From positions 20,880 to 84,879 of the forward strand of contig CBDIQW010000003.1 in NCBI GenBank assembly GCA_965283955.1: a DNA stretch of 64,000 nucleotides. Reading direction: 5' to 3'. Every line of letters starts with the position of its first letter. Position 1 is the first letter of the stretch. This stretch comes from Emticicia sp965283955 (GTDB taxonomy: Bacteria; Bacteroidota; Bacteroidia; Cytophagales; Spirosomataceae). The translations under genes were made by a program, and so were the position numbers. The notes below the pieces were generated by a model. The model saw nothing but the letters and a program-made list of their open reading frames with translations. It made no database searches and had not been told where the DNA came from. Positions 29,774 to 39,086 of the stretch are shown here, piece by piece.

Positions 29774-29846
29774 GCCCGTTTCAGTCATTCAATTGCCCTT
29801 TCCAGTTCATCTTCAAAGTATGGCAGTTTTTTAGCCTATACTTTTG
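29774..29846 (+). promoter_or_regulatory. LytTR-like direct-repeat operator and -7 box
   Basis: GCCCGTTTCAG (29774-29784) and GCCCTTTCCAG (29795-29805) are direct repeats with starts 21 bases apart, as LytTR regulators require. The -7-like TACTTTTG (29839-29846) lies 33 bases after the second repeat. The same arrangement is present at 33797-33869. The LytTR regulator at 40087 is the obvious candidate. Confidence 0.75.
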
Positions 29847-29866
29847 TTCAAAAAAACGCAAATTAT

Positions 29867-32191
29867 ATGTTTCGAGTATCTCTTTTTATTTTTTCATTTT
29901 TAGCTTGTTCCATTGCTTTCGGTCAGGGAAAGTTTACCATTAGTGGTACAGTAAAAGACGCCAAAACAGGTGAATTAATGATTGGTGCAACGGTTCGCAT
30001 CAAAGAACTTACAAATGTTGGTATTTCGTGCAATGAGTATGGATTTTACTCATTAACTATTCCACAAGGCAATTATACAGTTGCAGCTGCAATGATTGGC
30101 TATGAAACAAAAGAGCAAAAAGTAGCTCTTTTGGCAAATCAGAAAGTTGATTTTCTGCTTGGCGAAGAATCATCAATGCTCAATGAAGTTGTAGTGAAGG
30201 CAAATGCTGCCAACGACAATATTACAAATACGTCGATGGGTTTTGAAAAGCTGAATATCAAGGAAATCAATCAAGTTCCTGTCTTACTTGGTGAGCGTGA
30301 CCCACTTAAGGTAATGCAGTTGTTGCCAGGCATAAAGTCGGCTGGAGAAGGTAGTAGTGGTTTCAATGTACGAGGCGGTAATATAGACCAAAATCTCATT
30401 TTGCTTGACGAAGCTCCTGTTTATAACGCTTCGCATTTATTGGGTTTCTTTAGCACATTCAATGCCGATGCCATCAAAGATTTGAGTATCTATAAAGGCA
30501 ATAGTCCTGCTCAATACGGTGGTAGATTATCCTCTGTTTTAGATATAAAAATGAATGATGGCAATAACCAAAACTTTAAAGTTGGTGGTGGTATCGGGCT
30601 AATAGCCAGTCACTTATCTGTAGAAGGTCCATTGCAAAAAGATAAAAGCTCGTTTCTTATTACAGGCCGACGCACCTATGCTGATGCTTTTTTAAAGCTT
30701 TCAAACAATGAAGACCTCAATAAAAACACACTTTATTTTTATGATTTGAATGCTAAACTGAATTATACTTTCTCGGATAAAGACCGCCTTTATTTATCAG
30801 GGTATTTTGGTAGAGATAAATTTGGTATTAATGATTTATTTGGCATCGACTGGGGAAATGCTACTGGTACGCTTCGCTGGAATCATTTGCTTTCTGAGAA
30901 ACTTTTCAGCAATACATCCTTTATTTTTAGTAAATACAACTATGAAGTAAGCGTCGCCAACGGTTCAAATCAATTTCAGTTAAATTCTGATATTCAAGAT
31001 ATTAACTTCAAACAAGAATTTAGTTTTTTTCCAAATCCACAAAACTCATGGCGAATGGGGGTAAACATTATTCATCATACACTAAAGCCACGCACCCGTG
31101 AATCATCGAGTGAAGACTCAAGCATAAACACAAGCGAAGAACCATCAAAAACAGCATTTGAATCAGCCGTTTATGCCACCAATAAATGGAGCTTGAATGA
31201 GAAATTTAACATGGAGTACGGGCTTAGGTTAAGTGCTTTTACGGTAATGGGCGGTAGCGATTTTTATGAGTATGACTCAAAAGGAAATTTGATTAATACC
31301 CTTAATTATGGGAGAAATGAAGTCGTGAAAAACTACATTAATCTTGAACCACGCCTTTCGGCGAGTTATTTATTCAATCAATCTTTTTCTATAAAAGCAG
31401 CTTATAGCCGAAATGTCCAGCATTTACATTTATTGAGTAGTTCCAGTGCTGCTTCGCCTACTGACAGATGGTTGATGAATAGTAATAATATCAAACCCGA
31501 AATTGCTGACCAAATTTCAATAGGTATTTTTAAGAATTTGAAAGAAAATGCCTATGAATTTAGTACAGAGGTTTATTATAAGCGTATGCAAAATCAGATG
31601 GATTATAAAGATGGAGCTGATTTTATGCAAAGCGAAAATCTCGAATCTCAATTGCTTTTTGGTGAAGGTAGGGCTTATGGTGCAGAGTTTTTGCTCAAAA
31701 AGAAAACAGGAAACCTAACTGGTTGGATTGGATATACACTCTCACGAACCGAACGACAAATTGACGGAATAAACAATGGCGAATGGTATGCCGCCAAACA
31801 AGACCGCACGCACGATATTTCGATTGTAGGAACTTATCAGTTTTCTAAAAAATGGTCCGTTTCTGGAACTTGGGTATATAATACAGGTAATGCGGTTACT
31901 TTCCCAACTGCCAAATATGCGATTGATGGAGGAATTGCCTTTTTGTATTCTGAAAGGAATGGCTATCGAATGCCTGACTACCACCGTCTTGACTTAGGAG
32001 CAACCGTTAATCTCAATAAAAAAGCTAATCGAGAATCGAGTCTTTCGTTTGGTGTTTACAATGCTTATGGACGCTCAAATCCTTATGCGTATAATTTTGG
32101 GCAAAGTATTGATTCACCCGAAATCACCGAAGTGAGCAGAGTTACGCTCTTCCAATATGTACCATATATCACTTACAATTTTAAGTTTTAA
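29867..32191 (+). CDS. TonB-dependent receptor with carboxypeptidase-regulatory-like domain
   Basis: Outer-membrane transporter of 774 residues, intact. It has a signal peptide (ending near AFGQ), a CarboxypepD_reg-like domain (about 22-110: SGTVKDAKTGELMIGATVR), a plug (VMQLLPGIKSAGEGSSGFNVRGG region, about 150-250) and a beta-barrel ending in VPYITYNFKF. The next gene, 5 bases downstream, encodes a DUF4249 lipoprotein, its usual partner in Bacteroidota. The upstream LytTR-like operator suggests control by the regulator pair at the end of the exporter operon. Confidence 0.93.
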   Translation: MFRVSLFIFSFLACSIAFGQGKFTISGTVKDAKTGELMIGATVRIKELTNVGISCNEYGFYSLTIPQGNYTVAAAMIGYETKEQKVALLANQKVDFLLGEESSMLNEVVVKANAANDNITNTSMGFEKLNIKEINQVPVLLGERDPLKVMQLLPGIKSAGEGSSGFNVRGGNIDQNLILLDEAPVYNASHLLGFFSTFNADAIKDLSIYKGNSPAQYGGRLSSVLDIKMNDGNNQNFKVGGGIGLIASHLSVEGPLQKDKSSFLITGRRTYADAFLKLSNNEDLNKNTLYFYDLNAKLNYTFSDKDRLYLSGYFGRDKFGINDLFGIDWGNATGTLRWNHLLSEKLFSNTSFIFSKYNYEVSVANGSNQFQLNSDIQDINFKQEFSFFPNPQNSWRMGVNIIHHTLKPRTRESSSEDSSINTSEEPSKTAFESAVYATNKWSLNEKFNMEYGLRLSAFTVMGGSDFYEYDSKGNLINTLNYGRNEVVKNYINLEPRLSASYLFNQSFSIKAAYSRNVQHLHLLSSSSAASPTDRWLMNSNNIKPEIADQISIGIFKNLKENAYEFSTEVYYKRMQNQMDYKDGADFMQSENLESQLLFGEGRAYGAEFLLKKKTGNLTGWIGYTLSRTERQIDGINNGEWYAAKQDRTHDISIVGTYQFSKKWSVSGTWVYNTGNAVTFPTAKYAIDGGIAFLYSERNGYRMPDYHRLDLGATVNLNKKANRESSLSFGVYNAYGRSNPYAYNFGQSIDSPEITEVSRVTLFQYVPYITYNFKF

Positions 32192-32196
32192 TCAAA

Positions 32197-33009
32197 ATGA
32201 AAATACTAAAATTAAAAAATAAGACCTTATCTCAGGGTTTTGGCTTTGTGTTGCTTTCAATGTTGCTCACATCATGTGTTGAGGTTGTTGAGCTTGACCT
32301 CCGAAGTATTGAGCCTCAATTAGTAATTGAAGGAAAAATAACTGATGATAGTACACAAAATGAAGTAAAAATTTCTTTGACAGAAGATTTTCAGCAAAAA
32401 AATGAGTTTCCTGCAATTACTACAGCCAAAGTGAACATCATTGATTTGACAACTGGCGAAAGTGAAGAATTGAATCAATCGGTCGCAGGAACATATAAAA
32501 TTATGAAGTTGAAAGGCATTTCAGGGCATAGCTATCAAATGAAAGTCGATTATAATGGTAAAACTTATGAAGCAAGCTCAAAAATGCCACAAAAAGTGGC
32601 GATGCAAGACCTGAAATATCAAGAAGTTATACGCTTTCAGAGTGCGATTAGGATGGTGGCGGTCTATCAAGACCCTAAGGAAGAGACAAACTATTATCGT
32701 TGGGCAACAATTGGAAATGATAACATTCGGAGTAGAGCATATTTTGTGAGAACCGATATTTTCAATAATGGAAATCGTATAGAGCAAGTGATTGATAGCG
32801 GTATCGACATTAATGTCGGCGAAAAAATTACCATCGAGATGCAGTGTATTGATAAGCCAACTTACGATTATTTCTTTACACTTGCTCGTCAACAAGGCCA
32901 AGGACTCAACAGTGGTTCGGGAACAAATCCACCAAGCAATATTACGGGTGGAGCATTAGGGTATTTTGGAGCATACACCGTTGAACAAAAAGTTGCCGAA
33001 ATCAAATGA
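32197..33009 (+). CDS. DUF4249 domain lipoprotein, TonB receptor partner
   Basis: Protein of 270 residues with a lipoprotein signal (MLLTSC near residue 26). The mature part begins VVELDLRSIEPQLVIEGKITDD, typical of DUF4249, and has an Ig-like then mixed fold. Such proteins are encoded next to TonB receptors and are thought to sit on the outer membrane and assist substrate capture. Its last 4 bases overlap the start of the next gene. Confidence 0.87.
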   Translation: MKILKLKNKTLSQGFGFVLLSMLLTSCVEVVELDLRSIEPQLVIEGKITDDSTQNEVKISLTEDFQQKNEFPAITTAKVNIIDLTTGESEELNQSVAGTYKIMKLKGISGHSYQMKVDYNGKTYEASSKMPQKVAMQDLKYQEVIRFQSAIRMVAVYQDPKEETNYYRWATIGNDNIRSRAYFVRTDIFNNGNRIEQVIDSGIDINVGEKITIEMQCIDKPTYDYFFTLARQQGQGLNSGSGTNPPSNITGGALGYFGAYTVEQKVAEIK

Positions 33010-33788
33010 AAAAGATAATATCAACCCTAACCATTGTGAGTTTTCTATCTGGGCAGACAAGTTTTGCCCAGAGAAAACCTTTTGTTTTTACCCCAGATAA
33101 AGAATGGCATTATCTTGGAGCGGGCGTCGGCCTGCCTTTACCATCGTTTATCAGTTACGAATACCGCCTAAACAATTGGTCTTATGGTGGCGAAATCGGT
33201 CTGATTCATACCAACCTTTTAGTAAATTTGAGAGGGTCTAAAAATACTGACCCGAGAAATATCTATGTACAAGAACACTTAAAACAAGGTATTTCGTATG
33301 GTTTAAACTTAAAATATCATTTCAAAGAAAAAGCCAATTCGTTTTATATTGATGGGCATTCCCTATTGATGAAAGTCGGACTTTCGCCTGATAATCCAAG
33401 AGCGATTATTAATGTTTTTGCATCAGACCGTTTGAGTGAAATTGAAGATAAATTAGATAATAATCGAATCTTAAACAGGCTGCTTGGCGGAAAAGAATTT
33501 TTAGATGAAACATCCATGAAACCAAGTATTTCTTTGGTAATGCTCGGTTTGAGTTTTGGACGTCGATTTAAACTTTCAAAAAAGTTATTATTTGAACCTC
33601 AATTCCTCTTTGATTTTAAAATTAATCAATCGGCAAAGCTTGATTTTGATTCAAATAGCCAAACGATTGATAATATTTTAACTAATCAGATTTCCCCCAT
33701 TATTTCAAAGGCTATCAAATCTCAGAATTTATTTAATGTCTTGCCATCTATTTGCTTTGGTTTCAAATATGAATTACGAAGTAAATAA
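33006..33788 (+). CDS. Uncharacterised outer-membrane or periplasmic protein
   Basis: Protein of 260 residues with a signal peptide ending near TSFAQ. The alternating hydrophobic pattern and closing FGFKYELRSK suggest an outer-membrane beta-barrel. It overlaps the DUF4249 gene by 4 bases and is the last gene of the TonB receptor operon. I do not recognise the family; a role in the same transport system is inference. Confidence 0.75.
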   Translation: MKKIISTLTIVSFLSGQTSFAQRKPFVFTPDKEWHYLGAGVGLPLPSFISYEYRLNNWSYGGEIGLIHTNLLVNLRGSKNTDPRNIYVQEHLKQGISYGLNLKYHFKEKANSFYIDGHSLLMKVGLSPDNPRAIINVFASDRLSEIEDKLDNNRILNRLLGGKEFLDETSMKPSISLVMLGLSFGRRFKLSKKLLFEPQFLFDFKINQSAKLDFDSNSQTIDNILTNQISPIISKAIKSQNLFNVLPSICFGFKYELRSK

Positions 33789-33796
33789 ACCAAGTT

Positions 33797-33869
33797 GCCT
33801 GCTTCAGTTGGTTTTATGCCCGTTTCAGAATATCTCGTTTCTTGACGCAATACTCCTTTTTTAACTTTG
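33797..33869 (+). promoter_or_regulatory. LytTR-like direct-repeat operator and -7 box
   Basis: GCCTGCTTCAG (33797-33807) and GCCCGTTTCAG (33818-33828) have starts 21 bases apart. The -7-like TAACTTTG (33862-33869) lies 33 bases after the second repeat, as at 29774-29846. The exporter operon starting at 33890 would thus be co-regulated with the TonB receptor operon. Confidence 0.75.
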
Positions 33870-33889
33870 ATTCATAATTAATTTCATAT

Positions 33890-34240
33890 ATGAAAACACA
33901 ATTAGTTGTCTTAATCGTTTTAAGTGCTTTTACAATCGTTCAGAGTGAAACGAGACTCGTGGGTCTTTGGAAAAATGATACTGGCAATCGAACCATTCAA
34001 TTTTATCAATCAGGAAACTTTTTTGAAGGAAAAATAACCGAAGATTCTGACCCTATAATGATAGGAAAAGTTATTTTTCAAAGACTTAAATTTAATGGTA
34101 AATTTTATGAGGGATCGGCTTTTCTACCTAAGAAAAATCGCAGTATTTTATGTTCATTGAAACTCATCGACTCAAATATTTTAGAAATAACAGGGAAAGT
34201 GGGCATAATCACAGACACCAAAATCTGGAAGAGAAAATGA
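33890..34240 (+). CDS. Small secreted DUF2147-like protein
   Basis: Protein of 116 residues with a signal peptide and a beta-rich mature part: LVGLWKNDTGNRTIQFYQSG near the start and KVGIITDTKIWKRK at the end. This resembles a reduced DUF2147 domain, usually a lipocalin-like periplasmic fold. It overlaps the TolC-family gene by 4 bases and is the first gene of the exporter operon. Confidence 0.65.
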   Translation: MKTQLVVLIVLSAFTIVQSETRLVGLWKNDTGNRTIQFYQSGNFFEGKITEDSDPIMIGKVIFQRLKFNGKFYEGSAFLPKKNRSILCSLKLIDSNILEITGKVGIITDTKIWKRK

Positions 34241-35538
34241 AAAAAATAGCCCTTTTTATGATTTCATGGTGTTTTTGGGTACAATCATATTCACAATCGG
34301 TCATAATTAACAATTTTGAAGAATTACTGGATTTTGCAAAAAAACACAACTATACCAAAAATGTTAATGCTAAACAGATAGAACTTGCCAAACTCACCAC
34401 AAGAACAGCCATAGGTAATGTCTTAAACCCCAGAATCCCAACAACTGCATCAATCATAGATAACTCCAAGCAACCAGTAAGTTTTATTCCTGCCGAAATT
34501 TTTGGCGGACCTGCGGGGACTTATAGAGAAGTAACAATGGGGCAACGTTATATCTCAAATCTTAGCTTTTCACCTCAGTTTGATATTATAAACTTGGGGA
34601 ATTACGCTCGAATTCAGTCAGCTCGGGTCAATGAAAAATTAGTAGAAATTAATGGGATATTAGCTGAAGAAGCCCAATCAGAGCAGCTTAATGGAGTTTA
34701 TTATAATATTTTAGGATACAAAACTCAAAAAGAGATGCTCCTGAAAAACCAAAGAATTGCCGATAGTATTCTCCAAATAGTACAACAAAAATACGCTCAA
34801 GGTCTTATAAGACCCCAAGAAATCAACGACGCCAAGTTCAACAAAATCACTATCGAAGACAAAATCGAACAATTGAACTTTCTATTAAAACAGCAATACA
34901 CGATACTAAAAATGCTGTGCGATGTCGAAGAAGAAGTTGAGCTTTTTTTCAAAGATAATGAGACAATACTCGAAAATGTAACAGTTGAACGAAATGATTT
35001 GAAAGTGAAACAACTCACTTATCAAGGCTTATTTTTAGAAGCCGAAAAGAAAGCGGCCATGTGGCAGCAGCTGCCAACCCTTTCGTTTGTTTCAAACATT
35101 TCATGGCAAAACAACAGCAATAATCGTTTTTTTGACCCAAATTCAAACCTAATCAATAGTAATTATTGGGGTCTTCGCCTTAATTGGGATTTGCCCACCA
35201 ATGTCAATAAACTTTCGGCATATAAAACTGCCCAAATTAATAGTCAGTTGGCTGAAATCAACCAAAAGCACAGTCAATTACAAAATAATTCGGAAAACCA
35301 GCAGCTAAAAATAGAATATCAACAAACGATTCACCAATACCAAAATCAACAAAAGCTTTTGACCTTGAAGCAGGAAAACTTTGAGAAAAGTAGGAATCAA
35401 TACGATGCCAATTTACTGAGTTTAGATAAACTCCTATTGGCACATAATGACCTCATTTTACAAGAATCAATGCTTTTGAATGCTAAAAATGCAGTTTTAT
35501 TTACAAAATCAAAAATTGAAATTAATAATTCATACTAA
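34237..35538 (+). CDS. TolC-family outer-membrane efflux protein
   Basis: About 433 residues from the ATG at 34237, chosen because it gives a signal peptide (MKKIALFMISWCFWVQSYSQ) and a 4-base overlap with the preceding gene. Long amphipathic coiled-coil helices with many Gln, Asn and Leu residues (for example IADSILQIVQQKYAQGLI and the region 360-430) are typical of TolC trimers. With the membrane-fusion, permease and ATPase genes downstream it makes a complete tripartite exporter of the MacAB-TolC kind. Confidence 0.9.
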   Translation: MKKIALFMISWCFWVQSYSQSVIINNFEELLDFAKKHNYTKNVNAKQIELAKLTTRTAIGNVLNPRIPTTASIIDNSKQPVSFIPAEIFGGPAGTYREVTMGQRYISNLSFSPQFDIINLGNYARIQSARVNEKLVEINGILAEEAQSEQLNGVYYNILGYKTQKEMLLKNQRIADSILQIVQQKYAQGLIRPQEINDAKFNKITIEDKIEQLNFLLKQQYTILKMLCDVEEEVELFFKDNETILENVTVERNDLKVKQLTYQGLFLEAEKKAAMWQQLPTLSFVSNISWQNNSNNRFFDPNSNLINSNYWGLRLNWDLPTNVNKLSAYKTAQINSQLAEINQKHSQLQNNSENQQLKIEYQQTIHQYQNQQKLLTLKQENFEKSRNQYDANLLSLDKLLLAHNDLILQESMLLNAKNAVLFTKSKIEINNSY

Positions 35539-35540
35539 TA

Positions 35541-36075
35541 TGAAAGTACTAAGTTTTTCATCACCGTTAATTATTTGCCTATTATGTTCTTTTGCAGCAT
35601 TGGCTCAGCGTAGAGATGTGGTTGTTGTAAAAAAGAAACCACACAGAAATATCGTTTACGTAAATCCTTCTCCTAAAGTAAGGGTGGTCAGATTGGTGCC
35701 GCCAGAGGCTCGTATCATTCATTTCAGAAGTGTGCCGTACTACTTTCATGCTGGTTTATACTATAACTTTATTGGCGGACGCTACGTGGTGGTGGCTGCA
35801 CCTCGTGGAATGAGAGTAAACATTCTTCCTTCCAATTACTTCTTTTTCAATCTGGAGGTGTTCCTTTCTATTATTTTGAAGGAGTCTATTATACCAAAAA
35901 AGGTAAAGAGTATGAAGTTACTCCACCCCCTGTTGGTGCTATTGTACCAAAATTGCCCGATGAAGCTGAAAAAATTACGATTGAAGGTAAAGTTTTCTAC
36001 GAATATGACGATACCATTTACAAGCTCACAGAAACCAATCAAGGGCTTCAATATGAAGTAGTGGGCGAAAAATAG
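35541..36075 (+). CDS. DUF6515-like secreted protein, one frameshift
   Basis: About 178 residues after repair. A signal peptide ends near AALAQ. The first part has LPPEARIIHFR-like Val/Pro-rich sequence and YYFHAGLYYNFIGGRYVVVAAPRG. The frame then breaks at about 35843-35848 in a T run; adding one T gives SGGVPFYYFEGVYYTKKG, EVTPPPVGAIVPKLP and an end at VVGEK (stop at 36075). The tyrosine- and proline-rich pattern is that of DUF6515 envelope proteins. It lies inside the exporter operon; the function is unknown. Confidence 0.75.
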
Positions 36076-36084
36076 ACTAAAAAG

Positions 36085-37177
36085 ATGAAAAAAAACATAA
36101 TTATTCTACAAGTGATTTTTATTTGGGCTTGTGCCACAAGCCCAAATAAAGAAGTAAGCCCTACAAGACGAGATATTACCGAATATGTCTTTGCTACGGG
36201 TACACTTCAACCAGACCAGCAGTACAACCTGGTAGCACAGGTTGACGGCTATTTGAGCAAAGTGACTTTTAAAGAAAATGATATTATAAAAATACGTCAA
36301 CAATATTGGCCGTCATTGACAATCAGAGTAATATTATAAATACCGAAAATGCCAATGAGCAATTACAAATTGCTAATCAAAACCTTAGTCCAAATGCTCC
36401 TGCCCTCAAACAATTGGCAACAAATATAGATTTTGCCGAAAAGAAATACCAACAAGACCTTAAACAACAAGAACGGTATAGAACACTCCTCAAAAGTAAT
36501 AGCATTGCACATATTGAATATGAAAATGCTGAATTGGCCTCTCAAAATTCTTTGAGTAATCTGAATGCACTAAAAGAGCAGTATAAAAGTTTGAAACAAC
36601 AAGCACAGCAACAAATGTTGGTTCAAAAAAGCAATTATCAGCTAAGTAATTCGAACAAAACTTACAATCATGTAAGAGCTTTAGGAAGTGGCAAAGTACT
36701 GAAACGCTACAAGCAATTAGGTGATTTTGTAAAAAAAGGAGATATTATTGCAAGAATTGGCAAAATAGAATCAATCTATGCACAAATTAATGTCGATGAA
36801 TCTAATATTTCTAAAATTAAGGTAGGTCAAAAGTTTTGATTAGATTAAACACTCACCCCAACGAAACTTTTGAGGCAAAAGTAGCCGAAATATTACCCAC
36901 TTTTGATGACACAAGTCAATCATTTATCGTAAAAGCCATGTTTGTGGAAGTACTTAATTTCAACATAACAGGCACACAATTAGAAGCAAATATCGAAATA
37001 GCACAAAGACAAAATATCTTGGTAATTCCACGAGAATACATGGGTTTTGGCAATAAAATACTATTGAAAGGCCAAAAAGAAAGTAAAGCTATTAAAACAG
37101 GAATTATCTCTACCGAATATGTTGAGGTACATTCTGGACTTTCCGAAAAAGACATTCTTGTACCACTGAAACCATAA
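36085..37177 (+). CDS. HlyD/MacA-type membrane-fusion protein, two frameshifts
   Basis: Periplasmic adaptor of about 364 residues after repair. The N-terminus resembles a lipoprotein signal (FIWACATSP). Then come the biotinyl-lipoyl-like domain (VFATGTLQPDQQYNLVAQVDGYLSKV), a coiled-coil hairpin rich in Gln and Asn (about 90-180) and the second lipoyl half (GKVLKRYKQLGDFVKKGDIIARIG). One base is missing near 36305 (to give QYLAVIDNQ) and one T near 36835-36838 (to give VGQKFLIRLNTHP). It would link the FtsX-type permease to the TolC-like channel encoded in the same operon. Confidence 0.85.
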
Positions 37178-37181
37178 ACTA

Positions 37182-38408
37182 ATGGCACAAATAAATTCAG
37201 AAATAGCTTTTACCTATATAAATACAAATAAAAAGCTCACCGCCATCGCTGCATTGGGAATTTTACTGGGTATGGCTATATATATATTTATGAATTCTAT
37301 GATGGCAGGTTTCGGTAAAATGTCTGATGAATCTATTTTTAAAGTTTCACCTCATATCAGAATTTTTAACGAACAAGATATAAGTCAACCCATTGCCTCA
37401 CAGAAAAATAAACTTTCAATACTCATCAATCCCAAAATTAGAAATACACAAAATACAATTCTAAATCCAAATCAGCTTATAACATTACTAAAAAAACATG
37501 AGAATATTAGTATTGTTACGCCGCAAGTAACACAAAACGTATTTCTTAGTATGGGAATGAGCCAACTTTCAGTACGAACTTTTGGTATTATCCCCAATGA
37601 AGCCGAGCAAATGTTTAATATCTCTCAGTCAATGGTTGAAGGAAAAATAGAAGATTTAAAGCAAAATCTCAATGGAATAGTGATTGGCAGTGGTATATCT
37701 GAAAAGTTGAGTTTAAGAGTCGGTGATAACATTAACGTTCTCTCATCTAAATCAGTCAATAAAGTTTTTAAAGTTATTGGAATTTTTCAGCTAAATAATA
37801 AAAGAGAAGATGACAGTAAATCTTACATCAATCTGATGGCTGCCCAACAACTCCTCAAAGAAAACAACTCTTATATAACCGACATCAATGTAAATACAAC
37901 TGATGCATATCAAGCCAAATATATCGCTCCAAAACTTTCGACTCTGGTAGGCTATAAAGCCGAAGACTGGGAAACTGCCAACGAAACCTTGATGGCTGCT
38001 TCAAAAATGCGAAAAATCATTATTACGTTTGTTTCCACAACCATTCTAATCATTGCTGGTTTTGGCATTTACAATATACTTAATATGACTGTAAGCCAAA
38101 AGATAAACGACATCGCTATCTTGAAAGCGATGGGATTTGAAGGAAATGATGTTATCCGCATTTTTGTTACACAAGCCATCGTAATCGGAATGATTGGTGT
38201 TTCGTTGGGCGTAGTAGTGGCTCTAATAATGGTGAATCTTCTTCAAAAAGTTTACATCGGTGGCGATATTGGGTATTTTCCGATTCACTTCGAGCCATTA
38301 AAGTTCTTACAAGGCATTGCGTTTGGATTCATAATCACATTTTTGGCTGGTTATATTCCTGCCCGCAAAGCATCAAAAGTTGACCCAGTTACTATTTTTA
38401 GAAAATAA
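37182..38408 (+). CDS. ABC transporter permease (FtsX/MacB type)
   Basis: Integral membrane protein of 408 residues with one N-terminal helix (about 17-38), a large periplasmic domain (about 40-280) and three C-terminal helices in the FtsX domain (about 285-400). The latter holds NMTVSQKINDIAILKAMGFEG and the closing PARKASKVDPVTIFRK. This is the mechanotransmission architecture of MacB and LolCE. The ATPase gene follows after 3 bases. Confidence 0.92.
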   Translation: MAQINSEIAFTYINTNKKLTAIAALGILLGMAIYIFMNSMMAGFGKMSDESIFKVSPHIRIFNEQDISQPIASQKNKLSILINPKIRNTQNTILNPNQLITLLKKHENISIVTPQVTQNVFLSMGMSQLSVRTFGIIPNEAEQMFNISQSMVEGKIEDLKQNLNGIVIGSGISEKLSLRVGDNINVLSSKSVNKVFKVIGIFQLNNKREDDSKSYINLMAAQQLLKENNSYITDINVNTTDAYQAKYIAPKLSTLVGYKAEDWETANETLMAASKMRKIIITFVSTTILIIAGFGIYNILNMTVSQKINDIAILKAMGFEGNDVIRIFVTQAIVIGMIGVSLGVVVALIMVNLLQKVYIGGDIGYFPIHFEPLKFLQGIAFGFIITFLAGYIPARKASKVDPVTIFRK

Positions 38409-38411
38409 CAT

Positions 38412-39086
38412 ATGGATTTAGCACTAAAGACTACACACATCGAAAAATACTTCTATGACCCCGTAGAGTTTCAAGTGCTTCACGGCGTTGGTTTCGAGGT
38501 GAAAAAAGGAGAATTTCTTACAATGATAGGAAAATCAGGATGCGGAAAATCTACATTACTCTATATTCTTTCCACTATGGATACTGAATACTCTGGCGAA
38601 TTATATGTTGATAATCAGTTGGTTACTAATCTTTCTGTTGATAAATTAGCAAAAATTCGCAATGAAAAAATTGGTTTTGTATTTCAGTTCCATTATCTTT
38701 TGCAGGAATTTAGCTGCTTAAAAAATGTAATGATACCTGCACTTAAGCTGGGAAAACTAAGCAAAGAAGAAATTGAAAGTAATGCCTACGACAAGTTGAC
38801 AATGCTCGGAATGAAAGACCAAGCTCTAAAACCAGCCAATAAACTTTCGGGAGGTCAACAACAAAGAGTAGCTATTGCTCGTGCCTTAATCAATGAGCCA
38901 CTTATTATCATGGGCGATGAACCAACGGGTAATTTAGATAGTAAAAATACACAGGTAGTGTTTGAGATTTTTCAGGAATTGGCTCACAATAATAAGCAGA
39001 CAATCATCGCCGTAACACATGACAATGATTTTGCCCGAAAATCAGACAGAACCATTGAAATGCTTGACGGAAGAATAATACAATGA
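38412..39086 (+). CDS. ABC transporter ATP-binding protein (MacB/LolD type)
   Basis: Cytoplasmic ATPase of 224 residues. Walker A is GKSGCGKST (about 39-47), the Q loop is in GFVFQFHYLLQEF, the signature is LSGGQQQRVAIARAL, Walker B is IIMGDEPTGNLDS and the switch His is in AVTHD. It powers the FtsX-type permease encoded just upstream. Its end overlaps the sensor kinase gene by 4 bases, tying the exporter to its regulators. Confidence 0.95.
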   Translation: MDLALKTTHIEKYFYDPVEFQVLHGVGFEVKKGEFLTMIGKSGCGKSTLLYILSTMDTEYSGELYVDNQLVTNLSVDKLAKIRNEKIGFVFQFHYLLQEFSCLKNVMIPALKLGKLSKEEIESNAYDKLTMLGMKDQALKPANKLSGGQQQRVAIARALINEPLIIMGDEPTGNLDSKNTQVVFEIFQELAHNNKQTIIAVTHDNDFARKSDRTIEMLDGRIIQ

